A program made the position numbers and the translations under genes. DNA of 64,000 nucleotides from Flavobacterium sp. CG_23.5. GTDB lineage: Bacteria; Bacteroidota; Bacteroidia; Flavobacteriales; Flavobacteriaceae. Each line of letters begins with the position of its first letter. Within the stretch, counting starts at the first letter, position 1. Positions 55,251-63,013 of the stretch are shown here, piece after piece. The notes below the pieces were generated by a model. It ran no database searches. It was not told the DNA's origin and saw nothing but the letters and a program-made list of their open reading frames with translations. The stretch lies in the NCBI RefSeq assembly GCF_017875765.1, contig NZ_JAGGNA010000001.1, forward strand, positions 2,507,001 through 2,571,000, read 5' to 3'.

Positions 55251-56363
55251 ATGGATTTAAGTTATTGGGAATTAAAAAATTGGTTTTCAAATGTAGATTA
55301 CACTATAGTTGGAAGCGGTATTGTAGGTCTCCATACTGCATTGCGCTTGCGCGAAAGATTCCCGGACAGTAAAATTCTGGTTTTAGAGAAGGGAATATTA
55401 CCGCAAGGCGCCAGTACAAAAAATGCTGGTTTCGCTTGTTTTGGCAGTCTTTCAGAAATTATGGATGATTTAAAATCCCATTCGGAAGAGGAGGTTGTGA
55501 ATCTTTTAAAAAAACGCTGGAACGGTTTGCAACTATTAAGAAAAACACTTGGTGATGCAGCAATAGATTTTAAACCTTATGGTGGTTATGAGTTGTTTTT
55601 AACAGATGATGAAAGTGCTTATTCCGAATGTGTCGGTAAATTATCTTTTATAAATGAAATCCTAAAACCACTTTTTAAAGCCGATGTTTTTGCTAAAGAG
55701 GTCGATCGTTTTGGATTTGGTGGCATTCAGGAATACCTTATTTTTAATCCATTTGAAGCACAGATTGATACGGGGAATATGATGCAGGCTTTGATGAAAC
55801 AAGCAGTTTCTGAAAATATTTTGATTTTAAATCAGCAAACGGTAACGTCATATTTGGATAAAGGAAATGGTGTTGAAGTAGCGCTTGGTGATTTTAGTTT
55901 TAGCACAAAAAAAATATTGTTTGCGACCAACGGATTTGCAAATGTATTGACGGATGGAGCTGTAAAACCTGCCAGAGCCCAAGTTTTAATTACGGAGCCT
56001 ATAGAAAATTTAGATATTAAAGGAACTTTTCACCTAGACAGAGGGTATTATTATTTCCGCAATATTGGGGATCGAATTTTAATTGGTGGTGGTAGAAATC
56101 TTGATTTTGATACCGAAACTACAACAGAATTTGGTCAAACAGAAATTGTGCAAAATAAATTGGAACAGCTATTAAAAGAAGTAATTTTGCCAAACCATAA
56201 ATTTGAAATTGCCCATCGCTGGAGTGGTATAATGGGAATAGGAAACAGCAAGAATCCTATAGTTTCCCAATTGTCCGAAAATGTGTATTGTGGAGTAAGA
56301 TTAGGAGGAATGGGAGTAGCGATAGGAAGTTTAATAGGACAAGAATTAGCAGATTTAATATAA
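55251..56363 (+). CDS. FAD-dependent oxidoreductase (DAO family)
   Basis: This 370-residue flavoprotein of the D-amino-acid oxidase / glycine oxidase fold has the FAD-binding fold YTIVGSGIVGLHTALRLRE (about 17-36) followed by VLEKG. The substrate-domain segment YYYFRNIGDRILIGGGR and the C-terminal VYCGVRLGGMGVAIGSLIG complete the FAD site. It probably oxidises a primary or secondary amine; the substrate is unknown. Its stop TAA shares one base with the mtgA start (TAATG). Confidence 0.9.
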   Translation: MDLSYWELKNWFSNVDYTIVGSGIVGLHTALRLRERFPDSKILVLEKGILPQGASTKNAGFACFGSLSEIMDDLKSHSEEEVVNLLKKRWNGLQLLRKTLGDAAIDFKPYGGYELFLTDDESAYSECVGKLSFINEILKPLFKADVFAKEVDRFGFGGIQEYLIFNPFEAQIDTGNMMQALMKQAVSENILILNQQTVTSYLDKGNGVEVALGDFSFSTKKILFATNGFANVLTDGAVKPARAQVLITEPIENLDIKGTFHLDRGYYYFRNIGDRILIGGGRNLDFDTETTTEFGQTEIVQNKLEQLLKEVILPNHKFEIAHRWSGIMGIGNSKNPIVSQLSENVYCGVRLGGMGVAIGSLIGQELADLI

Positions 56364-57115
56364 TGGCAACCAAAATAACAGCAAGAAAACCAGTAAATAA
56401 AGCAAAAAAACCAGTAAAAAAAGACACAACTCCGTTTATGAGTAAATTGACCCGATTTCTATTCAAAATATTATTATGGTTTATTGGCTTGTCACTCTTT
56501 TTTGTGGTTCTATTTAAATTTTTGCCCGTACCGTTTACGCCTTTGATGGTAATCCGCGGGATTGAAAATAAGATGGCAGGAAAAGAAAACCATTTTAGTC
56601 ACGATTGGGAGTCCATTGAAAATATTTCTGTCAATTTACAAAAAGCAGTTATTGCCAGTGAAGATGGGACCTTTCTAAGTCATAACGGTTTCGATTTTGC
56701 TGCCTTGCAAAAAGCATATAAGAATAATGAGCGAGGTAGAAGAATAAAAGGCGGAAGTACTATATCTCAACAGACGGCTAAAAATGTATTTCTGTGGCAA
56801 GGAAAAAGTTATTTTAGAAAAGGCCTGGAAGCTTATTTTACGGTTTTGATTGAATTGATTTGGGGCAAAGAACGCATCATGGAAGTCTATCTGAATAGTA
56901 TTGAAATGGGTGATGGGGTCTATGGAGCCCAAGCAGCGGCAGAACATTGGTACAGAAAAGGTGCATCGAGCCTTACGCCACAGCAGGCTGCGGGAATAGC
57001 AGCTATTTTGCCGAATCCAAGAAAGTATTCAGCGACAAGTTCTTCTTCGTATATCAATAATAGAAAATCTAAAATTGTCCGCATAATGAGACATGTGGGA
57101 AAAATTAAATATTGA
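56363..57115 (+). CDS. mtgA: monofunctional peptidoglycan glycosyltransferase
   Basis: This 250-residue GT51 transglycosylase polymerises lipid II glycan strands. A Lys-rich cytoplasmic start (MATKITARKPVNKAKKPVKK) precedes one transmembrane helix (ILLWFIGLSLFFVVLFKFL, about 33-51). The catalytic region is VIASEDGTFLSHNGFD with the Glu nucleophile partner, RIKGGSTISQQTAKNVFLW, and KERIMEVYLNSIEMGDGVYG. I chose ATG 56363, overlapping the previous stop, over an in-frame start at 56288 inside the oxidoreductase gene, because the extension has no family character. Confidence 0.95.
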   Translation: MATKITARKPVNKAKKPVKKDTTPFMSKLTRFLFKILLWFIGLSLFFVVLFKFLPVPFTPLMVIRGIENKMAGKENHFSHDWESIENISVNLQKAVIASEDGTFLSHNGFDFAALQKAYKNNERGRRIKGGSTISQQTAKNVFLWQGKSYFRKGLEAYFTVLIELIWGKERIMEVYLNSIEMGDGVYGAQAAAEHWYRKGASSLTPQQAAGIAAILPNPRKYSATSSSSYINNRKSKIVRIMRHVGKIKY

Positions 57116-57170
57116 GAAACTGTTTATTTAAGACTTTTACCCTACCTTTTTCTTTTGGGTTAAAAGATAA

Positions 57171-57211
57171 AAAACCGCAATCACTTTTAAAACAAGTAAT
57201 TGCGGTTTTTT
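57171..57211 (+). terminator. Rho-independent terminator of mtgA
   Basis: AAAACCGCAATCACTT/AAGTAATTGCGGTTTT forms a 16-bp stem with one mismatch and is followed by T residues, just before the convergent tRNA-Ala. Confidence 0.88.
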
Positions 57212-57212
57212 G

Positions 57213-57286
57213 TGGAGAATACCGGATTCGAACCGGTCACCTCTTGCCTGCCAGGCAAGCACTCTAGCCAAATGAGCTAATCCCCC
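57213..57286 (-). tRNA. tRNA-Ala(GGC)
   Basis: This is a 74-nt tRNA on the minus strand. Acceptor strands GGGGGAT and ATTCTCC pair, including G-U pairs. The anticodon stem CTTGC/GCAAG surrounds CTGGCAG, giving GGC. The T arm reads CCGGTTCGAATCCGG, and the discriminator is A with no encoded CCA. Confidence 0.96.
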
Positions 57287-57483
57287 AAAATTTAATCTAA
57301 AACGGAAATTTTCCTAAAATCATTCAGAATGGTCTAGCCAACTAAGCTGGATTCTGAGGATTATTTGACAAATATAACATATAAATATAGCAAAAAGCAA
57401 ATTTCAAAAAGACAAATCCATTCTATTTGAAAAAAGACCAAAAGCATCGGCTATTTTTTTAACTTTACAGCAAAATAAGTGCT

Positions 57484-58251
57484 ATGATAACGCAAAATTC
57501 AATCGGTTCGCTCATTACAACAATAGAAAATAAAGTCGCTACGCTCGAATTTGGGCATCCGGCGAGTAATTCTTTTCCTCGGGAATTGTTAGACCGTTTA
57601 ACAAATGCACTCAACGATTTAAGTAGTAATCCAGAAGTTTCTGTCATTATTATGAAAAGTGAAGGGACAGGAGCTTTTTGTGCCGGCGCTTCTTTTGATG
57701 AACTTTTAGCGGTTTCGAATCAAGAAGAAGGAACAAAATTCTTCTCGGGATTTGCTCACTTACTCAATGCCATGCGCAAGTGTACGAAAATAATTGTAGG
57801 ACGTATTCATGGGAAAGCCGTAGGCGGGGGCGTTGGGATTGCTTCAGCCTGTGATTATGTATTGGCAACCAAAAACGCTTCTATAAAATTATCAGAATTA
57901 GCGATTGGAATCGGTCCTTTTGTGATAGAACCCGCAGTTTCGAGAAAAATAGGAAAAACAGCCTTGGCTGAAATGACTTTGGCGGCTCACGAATGGAAAA
58001 CGGCCGATTGGGCTGCAGCCAAAGGATTGTATGCAGATGTTTTTGAAAACACGGAGGATCTTGATAGAGCATTAGAAAATTTCTGTTCGAATTTAGCCAG
58101 TTATAATCCGGAAGCCTTAAGCGAAATGAAAAAAGTCCTTTGGGAAGGAACAGATCACTGGGAAACACTTTTGTTCGAGCGCGCTGCGATTACGGGAAAA
58201 TTAGTGCTTTCTGACTATTCGAGAAAGGCATTAACTCAATTTAAAAAATAA
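57484..58251 (+). CDS. enoyl-CoA hydratase/isomerase family protein
   Basis: This 255-residue crotonase-fold protein has oxyanion-hole segments GAFCAGASFDELL and RIHGKAVGGGVGIASACDY. The usual second catalytic Glu region reads KLSELAIGIGPFVIEPAVSR, which keeps a Glu but is not enough to fix the reaction; hydratase or methylglutaconyl-CoA hydratase-like activity is possible. It is followed after 6 bp by a small membrane protein gene. Confidence 0.9.
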   Translation: MITQNSIGSLITTIENKVATLEFGHPASNSFPRELLDRLTNALNDLSSNPEVSVIIMKSEGTGAFCAGASFDELLAVSNQEEGTKFFSGFAHLLNAMRKCTKIIVGRIHGKAVGGGVGIASACDYVLATKNASIKLSELAIGIGPFVIEPAVSRKIGKTALAEMTLAAHEWKTADWAAAKGLYADVFENTEDLDRALENFCSNLASYNPEALSEMKKVLWEGTDHWETLLFERAAITGKLVLSDYSRKALTQFKK

Positions 58252-58257
58252 ATTAAC

Positions 58258-58431
58258 ATGACAATTATAGCACTCGCTCAACAAGTAAATATTGCCGAAA
58301 AACTGAAGCATGCTACCGATAACAGTTATCAGACTGGGGTTATTATTGGGTCATTTGTCCCCTTTGTAATTTTAATCGGGTTGGCGTATTGGATGTATTC
58401 CAATGCAAAAAAAAGAGATAAAAACGGGTAA
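58258..58431 (+). CDS. 57-residue single-helix membrane protein
   Basis: This short gene starts MTIIALAQQVNIAEKLKHA, continues to a transmembrane helix (GVIIGSFVPFVILIGLAYWM) and ends with a basic tail (YSNAKKRDKNG). ATG 58258 lies 6 bp after the stop of the enoyl-CoA hydratase-like gene and the stop is 35 bp before queD, so it fits an operon position. The hydrophobic profile and codon pattern support a real gene. Function unknown. Confidence 0.6.
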   Translation: MTIIALAQQVNIAEKLKHATDNSYQTGVIIGSFVPFVILIGLAYWMYSNAKKRDKNG

Positions 58432-58466
58432 TTATTCACTAAATTTGCAATCAAAATAAAATCTCG

Positions 58467-58931
58467 ATGAGCAATATCAGAATTACAAAACAATTTGGTT
58501 TCGAAACTGGCCATGCCTTATATGGTTATGACGGAAAATGTAAAAATGTTCATGGACATAGTTATAAATTGTCAGTAACCGTAATTGGGACTCCAATCAC
58601 CGACCGAAATAATGTAAAATTTGGAATGGTAATCGATTTTACAGATTTAAAAAAAATTGTAAAAGAAGAAATTGTGGATCAATTTGACCATGCAACGGTT
58701 TTTAATGAAACAACACCACATATTGAACTGGCAAACGAATTAATACAACGCGGTCATCACGTTATTTTAGTAGATTATCAGCCTACCAGCGAGAATATGG
58801 TGATTGATTTCTCACAAAGAATAAAAAATAGATTACCCGATGGAATTACCCTTTTTTCTTTAAAACTTCAAGAAACGGATTCCTCTTTTGCAGAATGGTA
58901 CGCAAGCGACAATCAAAAATCCATACTTTAG
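58467..58931 (+). CDS. queD: 6-carboxytetrahydropterin synthase family protein (QueD)
   Basis: This 154-residue enzyme of the QueD/PTPS family makes 6-carboxytetrahydropterin in the queuosine/7-deazaguanine pathway. Zinc ligands are His in GFETGHALYG and two His in CKNVHGHSYKL; the catalytic Cys is the one in GKCKN. DFTDLKKIVKEEIVDQFDHA and PTSENMVIDF are family motifs, and the Glu of LKLQETDSSFAEW completes the site. It ends 4 bp before the LpxH-like gene. Confidence 0.93.
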   Translation: MSNIRITKQFGFETGHALYGYDGKCKNVHGHSYKLSVTVIGTPITDRNNVKFGMVIDFTDLKKIVKEEIVDQFDHATVFNETTPHIELANELIQRGHHVILVDYQPTSENMVIDFSQRIKNRLPDGITLFSLKLQETDSSFAEWYASDNQKSIL

Positions 58932-58935
58932 ATTC

Positions 58936-59691
58936 ATGCAATTACCAAATAACAAAAAGATATATTTCGCCTCTGATCAGCATTTTGGTGCGCCAACTCC
59001 TGAATTAAGTTTTCCCAGAGAGAAAAAATTTGTGGCCTGGCTTGATGAGGTAAAAGTAGATGCGGAAGCGATATTTTTATTAGGCGATTTGTTTGATTTT
59101 TGGTTCGAATACAAAACAGTTGTGCCAAAAGGATTTGTTCGGGTTTTAGGCAAACTGGCCGAAATCCGAGATAGCGGTATTCCTATTTATTTCTTCGTAG
59201 GAAATCACGATTTATGGATGGAGGATTATTTCCAGAAAGAATTAAATATTCCTGTTTATCACGATAACCAGGAATATACTTTTGGAGACAAAACATTTCT
59301 CATAGGGCATGGCGATGGAAAAGGTCCAGGCGATATGGGATACAAACGAATGAAGAAAGTATTTACAAATCCGTTTTCAAAATGGCTTTTTAGATGGCTT
59401 CATCCGGATATTGGAGTAGGTCTGGCTCAATATCTTTCGGTGAAAAACAAATTGATTTCGGGTGATGAAGATGTAAATTTTCTTGGCGAAGAGAATGAAT
59501 GGCTTATCCTTTATTCGAAAAGAAAATTAGAAACCAAGCATTATAATTATCTCATTTTTGGTCACCGCCATCTGCCTATGAAAATAACGGTAGGTGAAAA
59601 CTCAGAATATGTTAATCTGGGCGATTGGATCAGTTATTTTACGTACGGTGTTTTTGATGGAGAAAATTTCGAAATCAAGAAATATTTGTAA
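58936..59691 (+). CDS. lpxH: UDP-2,3-diacylglucosamine diphosphatase (LpxH-like)
   Basis: This 251-residue calcineurin-like phosphoesterase of lipid A synthesis acts on UDP-2,3-diacylglucosamine. The metal motifs run in order: FASDQHFGAPT, LLGDLFDFWFEYK, FVGNHDLWM, LIGHGDGKGPGD and IFGHRHLPM. I chose ATG 58936 (MQLPNNKKIYFAS) over an upstream start inside queD because it begins at the conserved first strand. It is probably coupled to queD. Confidence 0.92.
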   Translation: MQLPNNKKIYFASDQHFGAPTPELSFPREKKFVAWLDEVKVDAEAIFLLGDLFDFWFEYKTVVPKGFVRVLGKLAEIRDSGIPIYFFVGNHDLWMEDYFQKELNIPVYHDNQEYTFGDKTFLIGHGDGKGPGDMGYKRMKKVFTNPFSKWLFRWLHPDIGVGLAQYLSVKNKLISGDEDVNFLGEENEWLILYSKRKLETKHYNYLIFGHRHLPMKITVGENSEYVNLGDWISYFTYGVFDGENFEIKKYL

Positions 59692-59700
59692 AGTCCAAAT

Positions 59701-59817
59701 CATTTGGGCGCATCCCGCCGAAAAAGGCGGGTCGGGCTTTACGCTACAATCTTTGTGGGTCTCGTTAAAAAACGGACCCACAAAGGATTTCCACTGCAAT
59801 CCCTTGCGCAACGCCCC
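59701..59817 (+). repeat. dispersed palindromic repeat, family A copy 2
   Basis: CCCGCC/GGCGGG hairpin, then GTCGGGCTTTACGCTACAAT, a long hairpin (TTTGTGGGTC/GACCCACAAA), GGATTTCCACTGCAATCCCT and TGCGC. The skeleton matches the copy at 14373-14481. It fills most of the convergent spacer between lpxH and the MFS gene. Confidence 0.8.
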
Positions 59818-59872
59818 GCTGTAAATCACATTTATTTTAATCCAGAGTCGAGTGGTGTAATGCAAAATAGAT

Positions 59873-61147
59873 TTATTCCTTGTGATTTTCGTGTTCGTCA
59901 ATGTCTTTTTGCAAATCCAGTTTTCTAAATGTTGGCGATATTGCTCCAGTAATAAGTACGGTTATAAGTGTCATTGTTCCCCCAAAAACCACTGACGTTA
60001 CCGTTCCCATTAATTTTGCGGTCAATCCGCTTTCAAAAGCACCCAACTCATTTGAAGAACCCACAAATATAGAATTCACTGCCGAAACCCTGCCTCGCAT
60101 ATGATCGGGAGTTTTCAATTGTAAAATAGTTTGGCGTATCACCACTGAAACGCCATCGACAACCCCACTTAAAAATAATGCGGCAACAGATAACCAAAAG
60201 ATGGTCGAAACTCCAAAGACGATAATACAAATTCCAAAGGCAAAAATCGCTGATAAAAGCTTTATTCCCGCATTTTTATTGAAGGGAATATAAGCTGAAA
60301 CAATCAATATCAAAAAAGATCCAACAGCTGGAGCAGCTCTTAAAACGCCAAATCCTTCGGGTCCCACTTTTAAAATATCCTGTGCAAATATGGGTAAAAG
60401 AGACACAGCACCACCAAAAAGAACGGCTATCATGTCGAGCGATAAAGCACTTAAGATGGTTTTATTTTGGAAAACAAATTTCACCCCTTCTTTCAAACTG
60501 TCCATAATGGGTTCTCCAATTTTAGGATTCAAAATAGGTTTAGTAGGTATTTGGGATAAAGCAAGTAAAGCAAAAATAGAACACGCAAATACAGAACACA
60601 TCGACCAGTGAACCCCAATCCAAGTGATAGAAAAACCAGCCACCGCGGGTCCTAGAACGGAACCAATTTGCCAAACGGTACTACTCCATGTAGCGGCATT
60701 AGGATATAAATTTTTAGGAACAATTAATGACAAAAGTGAAAATATGGTTGGTCCTAGGAACGATCTTACGATTCCTCCTAAAAACACTAAAAAGTAAATA
60801 CCATATAAAACCATTTTGGTAGAAAAATCACTTATGAATGTTGGCCATGTCAGTAAAAACAACCCAAAACTGATCACCGAAAACCCCAAAATACATTTGA
60901 GAAGTAATCCTTTTTTTTCTTTTTGATCGACAATATGTCCTGCAAACAAAGCCATTGCAATCGCCGGAATTATCTCCATTAAACCAATAATTCCTAGTGA
61001 AAGCGGATCTTTGGTTAAGCTATATACTTGCCATTCAATAATAATAAATTGCATGGACCAAGCAAAAACCATAGCGAAACGTAATATTAAAAAGATATTG
61101 AATTCTTTATAACGCAAGGCTGCATAAGGGTCGTTTTTCTTCTTCAT
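59873..61147 (-). CDS. MFS transporter
   Basis: This 424-residue major facilitator has about 12 transmembrane helices. Landmarks are the first-half loop FAGHIVDQKEKKGLLLKCILG (between helices 2 and 3), GTLG-like SVLGPAVAGFSITWIGVHWS, and the second-half loop RQTILQLKTPDHMRGRVSAVN, typical of the Enterobactin/EntS-like or MFS_3 group. The substrate is unknown; drug or siderophore export is possible. It is preceded by recJ with a 15-bp gap, so it is probably co-transcribed. Confidence 0.92.
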   Translation of the reverse strand: MKKKNDPYAALRYKEFNIFLILRFAMVFAWSMQFIIIEWQVYSLTKDPLSLGIIGLMEIIPAIAMALFAGHIVDQKEKKGLLLKCILGFSVISFGLFLLTWPTFISDFSTKMVLYGIYFLVFLGGIVRSFLGPTIFSLLSLIVPKNLYPNAATWSSTVWQIGSVLGPAVAGFSITWIGVHWSMCSVFACSIFALLALSQIPTKPILNPKIGEPIMDSLKEGVKFVFQNKTILSALSLDMIAVLFGGAVSLLPIFAQDILKVGPEGFGVLRAAPAVGSFLILIVSAYIPFNKNAGIKLLSAIFAFGICIIVFGVSTIFWLSVAALFLSGVVDGVSVVIRQTILQLKTPDHMRGRVSAVNSIFVGSSNELGAFESGLTAKLMGTVTSVVFGGTMTLITVLITGAISPTFRKLDLQKDIDEHENHKE

Positions 61148-61162
61148 CTAATGGGTAATCTA

Positions 61163-62860
61163 TTATTTTATATCTCTTAATCTTAATTGTAAACTAATTT
61201 TTCCGTTCCATTCGTTTTCATCAATGCAATATACGGCATCGAATGTTTTTTGATTGGTAGTCAAATCGAATTTGTTTCCTAAACCAAAGCCAATTGTTGC
61301 CATGCCTCCGATGTCGAAGCTTTGGGGTTGTTTTAAAAATAGTTTTAAATGTTCCTCTTCTTGTCCCATTGGTTTTCCGTATCCCGTATCTTTTACATTT
61401 TTTGTCAAAAAAACCGGAGTCATATTTTGAGGTCCAAAAGGCTCAAACTGTTTGAGAATCCGAGTTAATTTTGGAGTAATATCAGCAAAATTAATTTCGG
61501 CATCGACTGCAATTTCTGGAATTAGCATATCGGGATGTATGGTTTTTTCCACTTCTTTTTCAAAAGCCTCTTTGAATAGTAAATAATTTTCTTCCTTCAA
61601 AGTCATTCCAGCTGCATACATGTGTCCTCCAAATTGCTCCAAATGTTCCGAACACGCTTCCAATGCATTGTACACATCAAAACCTTTAACAGACCTTGCG
61701 GATGCTGCATATTTATCGCCACTTTTGGTAAAAACCAGTGTTGGACGATAATAAGTTTCTATAAGTCTTGAAGCTACAATTCCAATCACGCCTTTGTGCC
61801 AATCCTCTTGAAAAACTACGGAGGTAAATCGTTCTTTTTCCTCATTGTCATGGATTTGCAGCAGCGCTTCTTTGGTAATTAATTTGTCTAAATCTTTTCG
61901 CTCCGAATTATAAGACTCGATTTCGGAGGCAAATTGTTGGGCTTGTTCAAAATCGAATTCGGTTAATAATTCTACTGCGTGATTGCCGTGTTTGATGCGT
62001 CCAGCAGCATTTATTCTTGGAGCTATAATAAAAACGACATCGGTAATGTCTAAAGTTTGTTTTTTTATTTGGTGAATCAAAGCCTTGATTCCGGGTCTGG
62101 GTTCAGAGTTGATGACTTGCAAACCAAAATAGGCGAGAACGCGATTTTCACCAGTCATCGGAACAATATCGGCAGCAATGGCAGCAGCAACTAAATCCAA
62201 ATAAGGAATTAAATCCTCAATGGTTTGGTTTCTATTTTTGGCTAAAGCCTGAATCAATTTAAAACCAATTCCGCAACCGCATAATTCATCATATGGATAA
62301 GTACAATCGTCTCGTTTTGGATCGAGAACCGCAATGGCATCGGGTAAGAATTCGCCAGGTCTATGGTGGTCACAAATGATAAAATCGATGTTTCTCTCTT
62401 TGGCGTAATCCACATGATCGATGGATTTTATACCGCAATCTAAAGCAATTATCAATGAAAATTCATTGTCATCGGCAAAATCAATTCCTTTAAAAGAAAT
62501 GCCGTAACCTTCGTCATAACGATCTGGAATATAAGTCGCCACATTGGGATAATACGTTCTAAAATACGAAGAAACGAGAGAAACTGCCGTCGTTCCATCG
62601 ACATCATAATCGCCAAAAACGAGAATATTCTCCTGTTTTGAAATGGCTTTTTCTATTCGTTCAACTGCTTTGTCCATATCTTTCATCAGATAAGGATCGT
62701 GCAAGTGGTCTAAAGAGGGGCGAAAAAAGGCTTTAGCTTCTTCGAATGTTTCAATACCGCGTTGCACTAATAAGGTCGCCACAAAATCTTCTACATTCAA
62801 GGCTTTCGCCAAATGATTGATTTTTTCTTCGGAAGGTTTTGGTTTGATGGTCCAGCGCAT
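61163..62860 (-). CDS. recJ: single-stranded-DNA-specific exonuclease RecJ
   Basis: This 565-residue 5'-3' ssDNA exonuclease acts in recombination and mismatch repair. DHH-superfamily motifs are VFGDYDVDGTTAVSLVSSY, IIALDCGIKS, FIICDHHRPGEFLP and APRINAAGRIKHGNHAVELL. The DHHA1 domain is shown by KGVIGIVASRL and EQFGGHMYAAGMTL. The length is typical. It is the first gene of a likely operon with the MFS transporter; the upstream spacer has a perfect inverted repeat. Confidence 0.96.
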   Translation of the reverse strand: MRWTIKPKPSEEKINHLAKALNVEDFVATLLVQRGIETFEEAKAFFRPSLDHLHDPYLMKDMDKAVERIEKAISKQENILVFGDYDVDGTTAVSLVSSYFRTYYPNVATYIPDRYDEGYGISFKGIDFADDNEFSLIIALDCGIKSIDHVDYAKERNIDFIICDHHRPGEFLPDAIAVLDPKRDDCTYPYDELCGCGIGFKLIQALAKNRNQTIEDLIPYLDLVAAAIAADIVPMTGENRVLAYFGLQVINSEPRPGIKALIHQIKKQTLDITDVVFIIAPRINAAGRIKHGNHAVELLTEFDFEQAQQFASEIESYNSERKDLDKLITKEALLQIHDNEEKERFTSVVFQEDWHKGVIGIVASRLIETYYRPTLVFTKSGDKYAASARSVKGFDVYNALEACSEHLEQFGGHMYAAGMTLKEENYLLFKEAFEKEVEKTIHPDMLIPEIAVDAEINFADITPKLTRILKQFEPFGPQNMTPVFLTKNVKDTGYGKPMGQEEEHLKLFLKQPQSFDIGGMATIGFGLGNKFDLTTNQKTFDAVYCIDENEWNGKISLQLRLRDIK

Positions 62861-62903
62861 ATTTTTTCGAATTTGAGATTGCTATAAAGCGGGTTTTTTG
62901 TAT

Positions 62904-62959
62904 AACCATTAAGAAATTAAGATTCATTACCCCTTAATTTTCTTAATTTCTTAATGGTT
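62904..62959. repeat. perfect 19-bp inverted repeat, family D copy 2
   Basis: AACCATTAAGAAATTAAGA (62904-62922) is matched exactly by its reverse complement at 62941-62959, with an 18-bp centre. It lies between recJ and the AAA gene, both on the minus strand. A T-run follows on the plus strand only, so it is not a good terminator for the minus-strand AAA gene. Confidence 0.85.
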
Positions 62960-63013
62960 TAATTTTTTTTAAAGTCTAAAATTTAAAGCGTTTGTCTTGC
63001 TGTTTATATGAAA

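Noticed and set aside
56288..57115. Longer mtgA start at 56288
   Set aside because: It lies deep in the oxidoreductase gene and adds residues without family character; ATG 56363 overlaps the upstream stop as in coupled genes.
58888..59691. Longer lpxH start at 58888 within queD
   Set aside because: The extension is a frame shadow of queD; ATG 58936 begins directly at the conserved phosphoesterase core.
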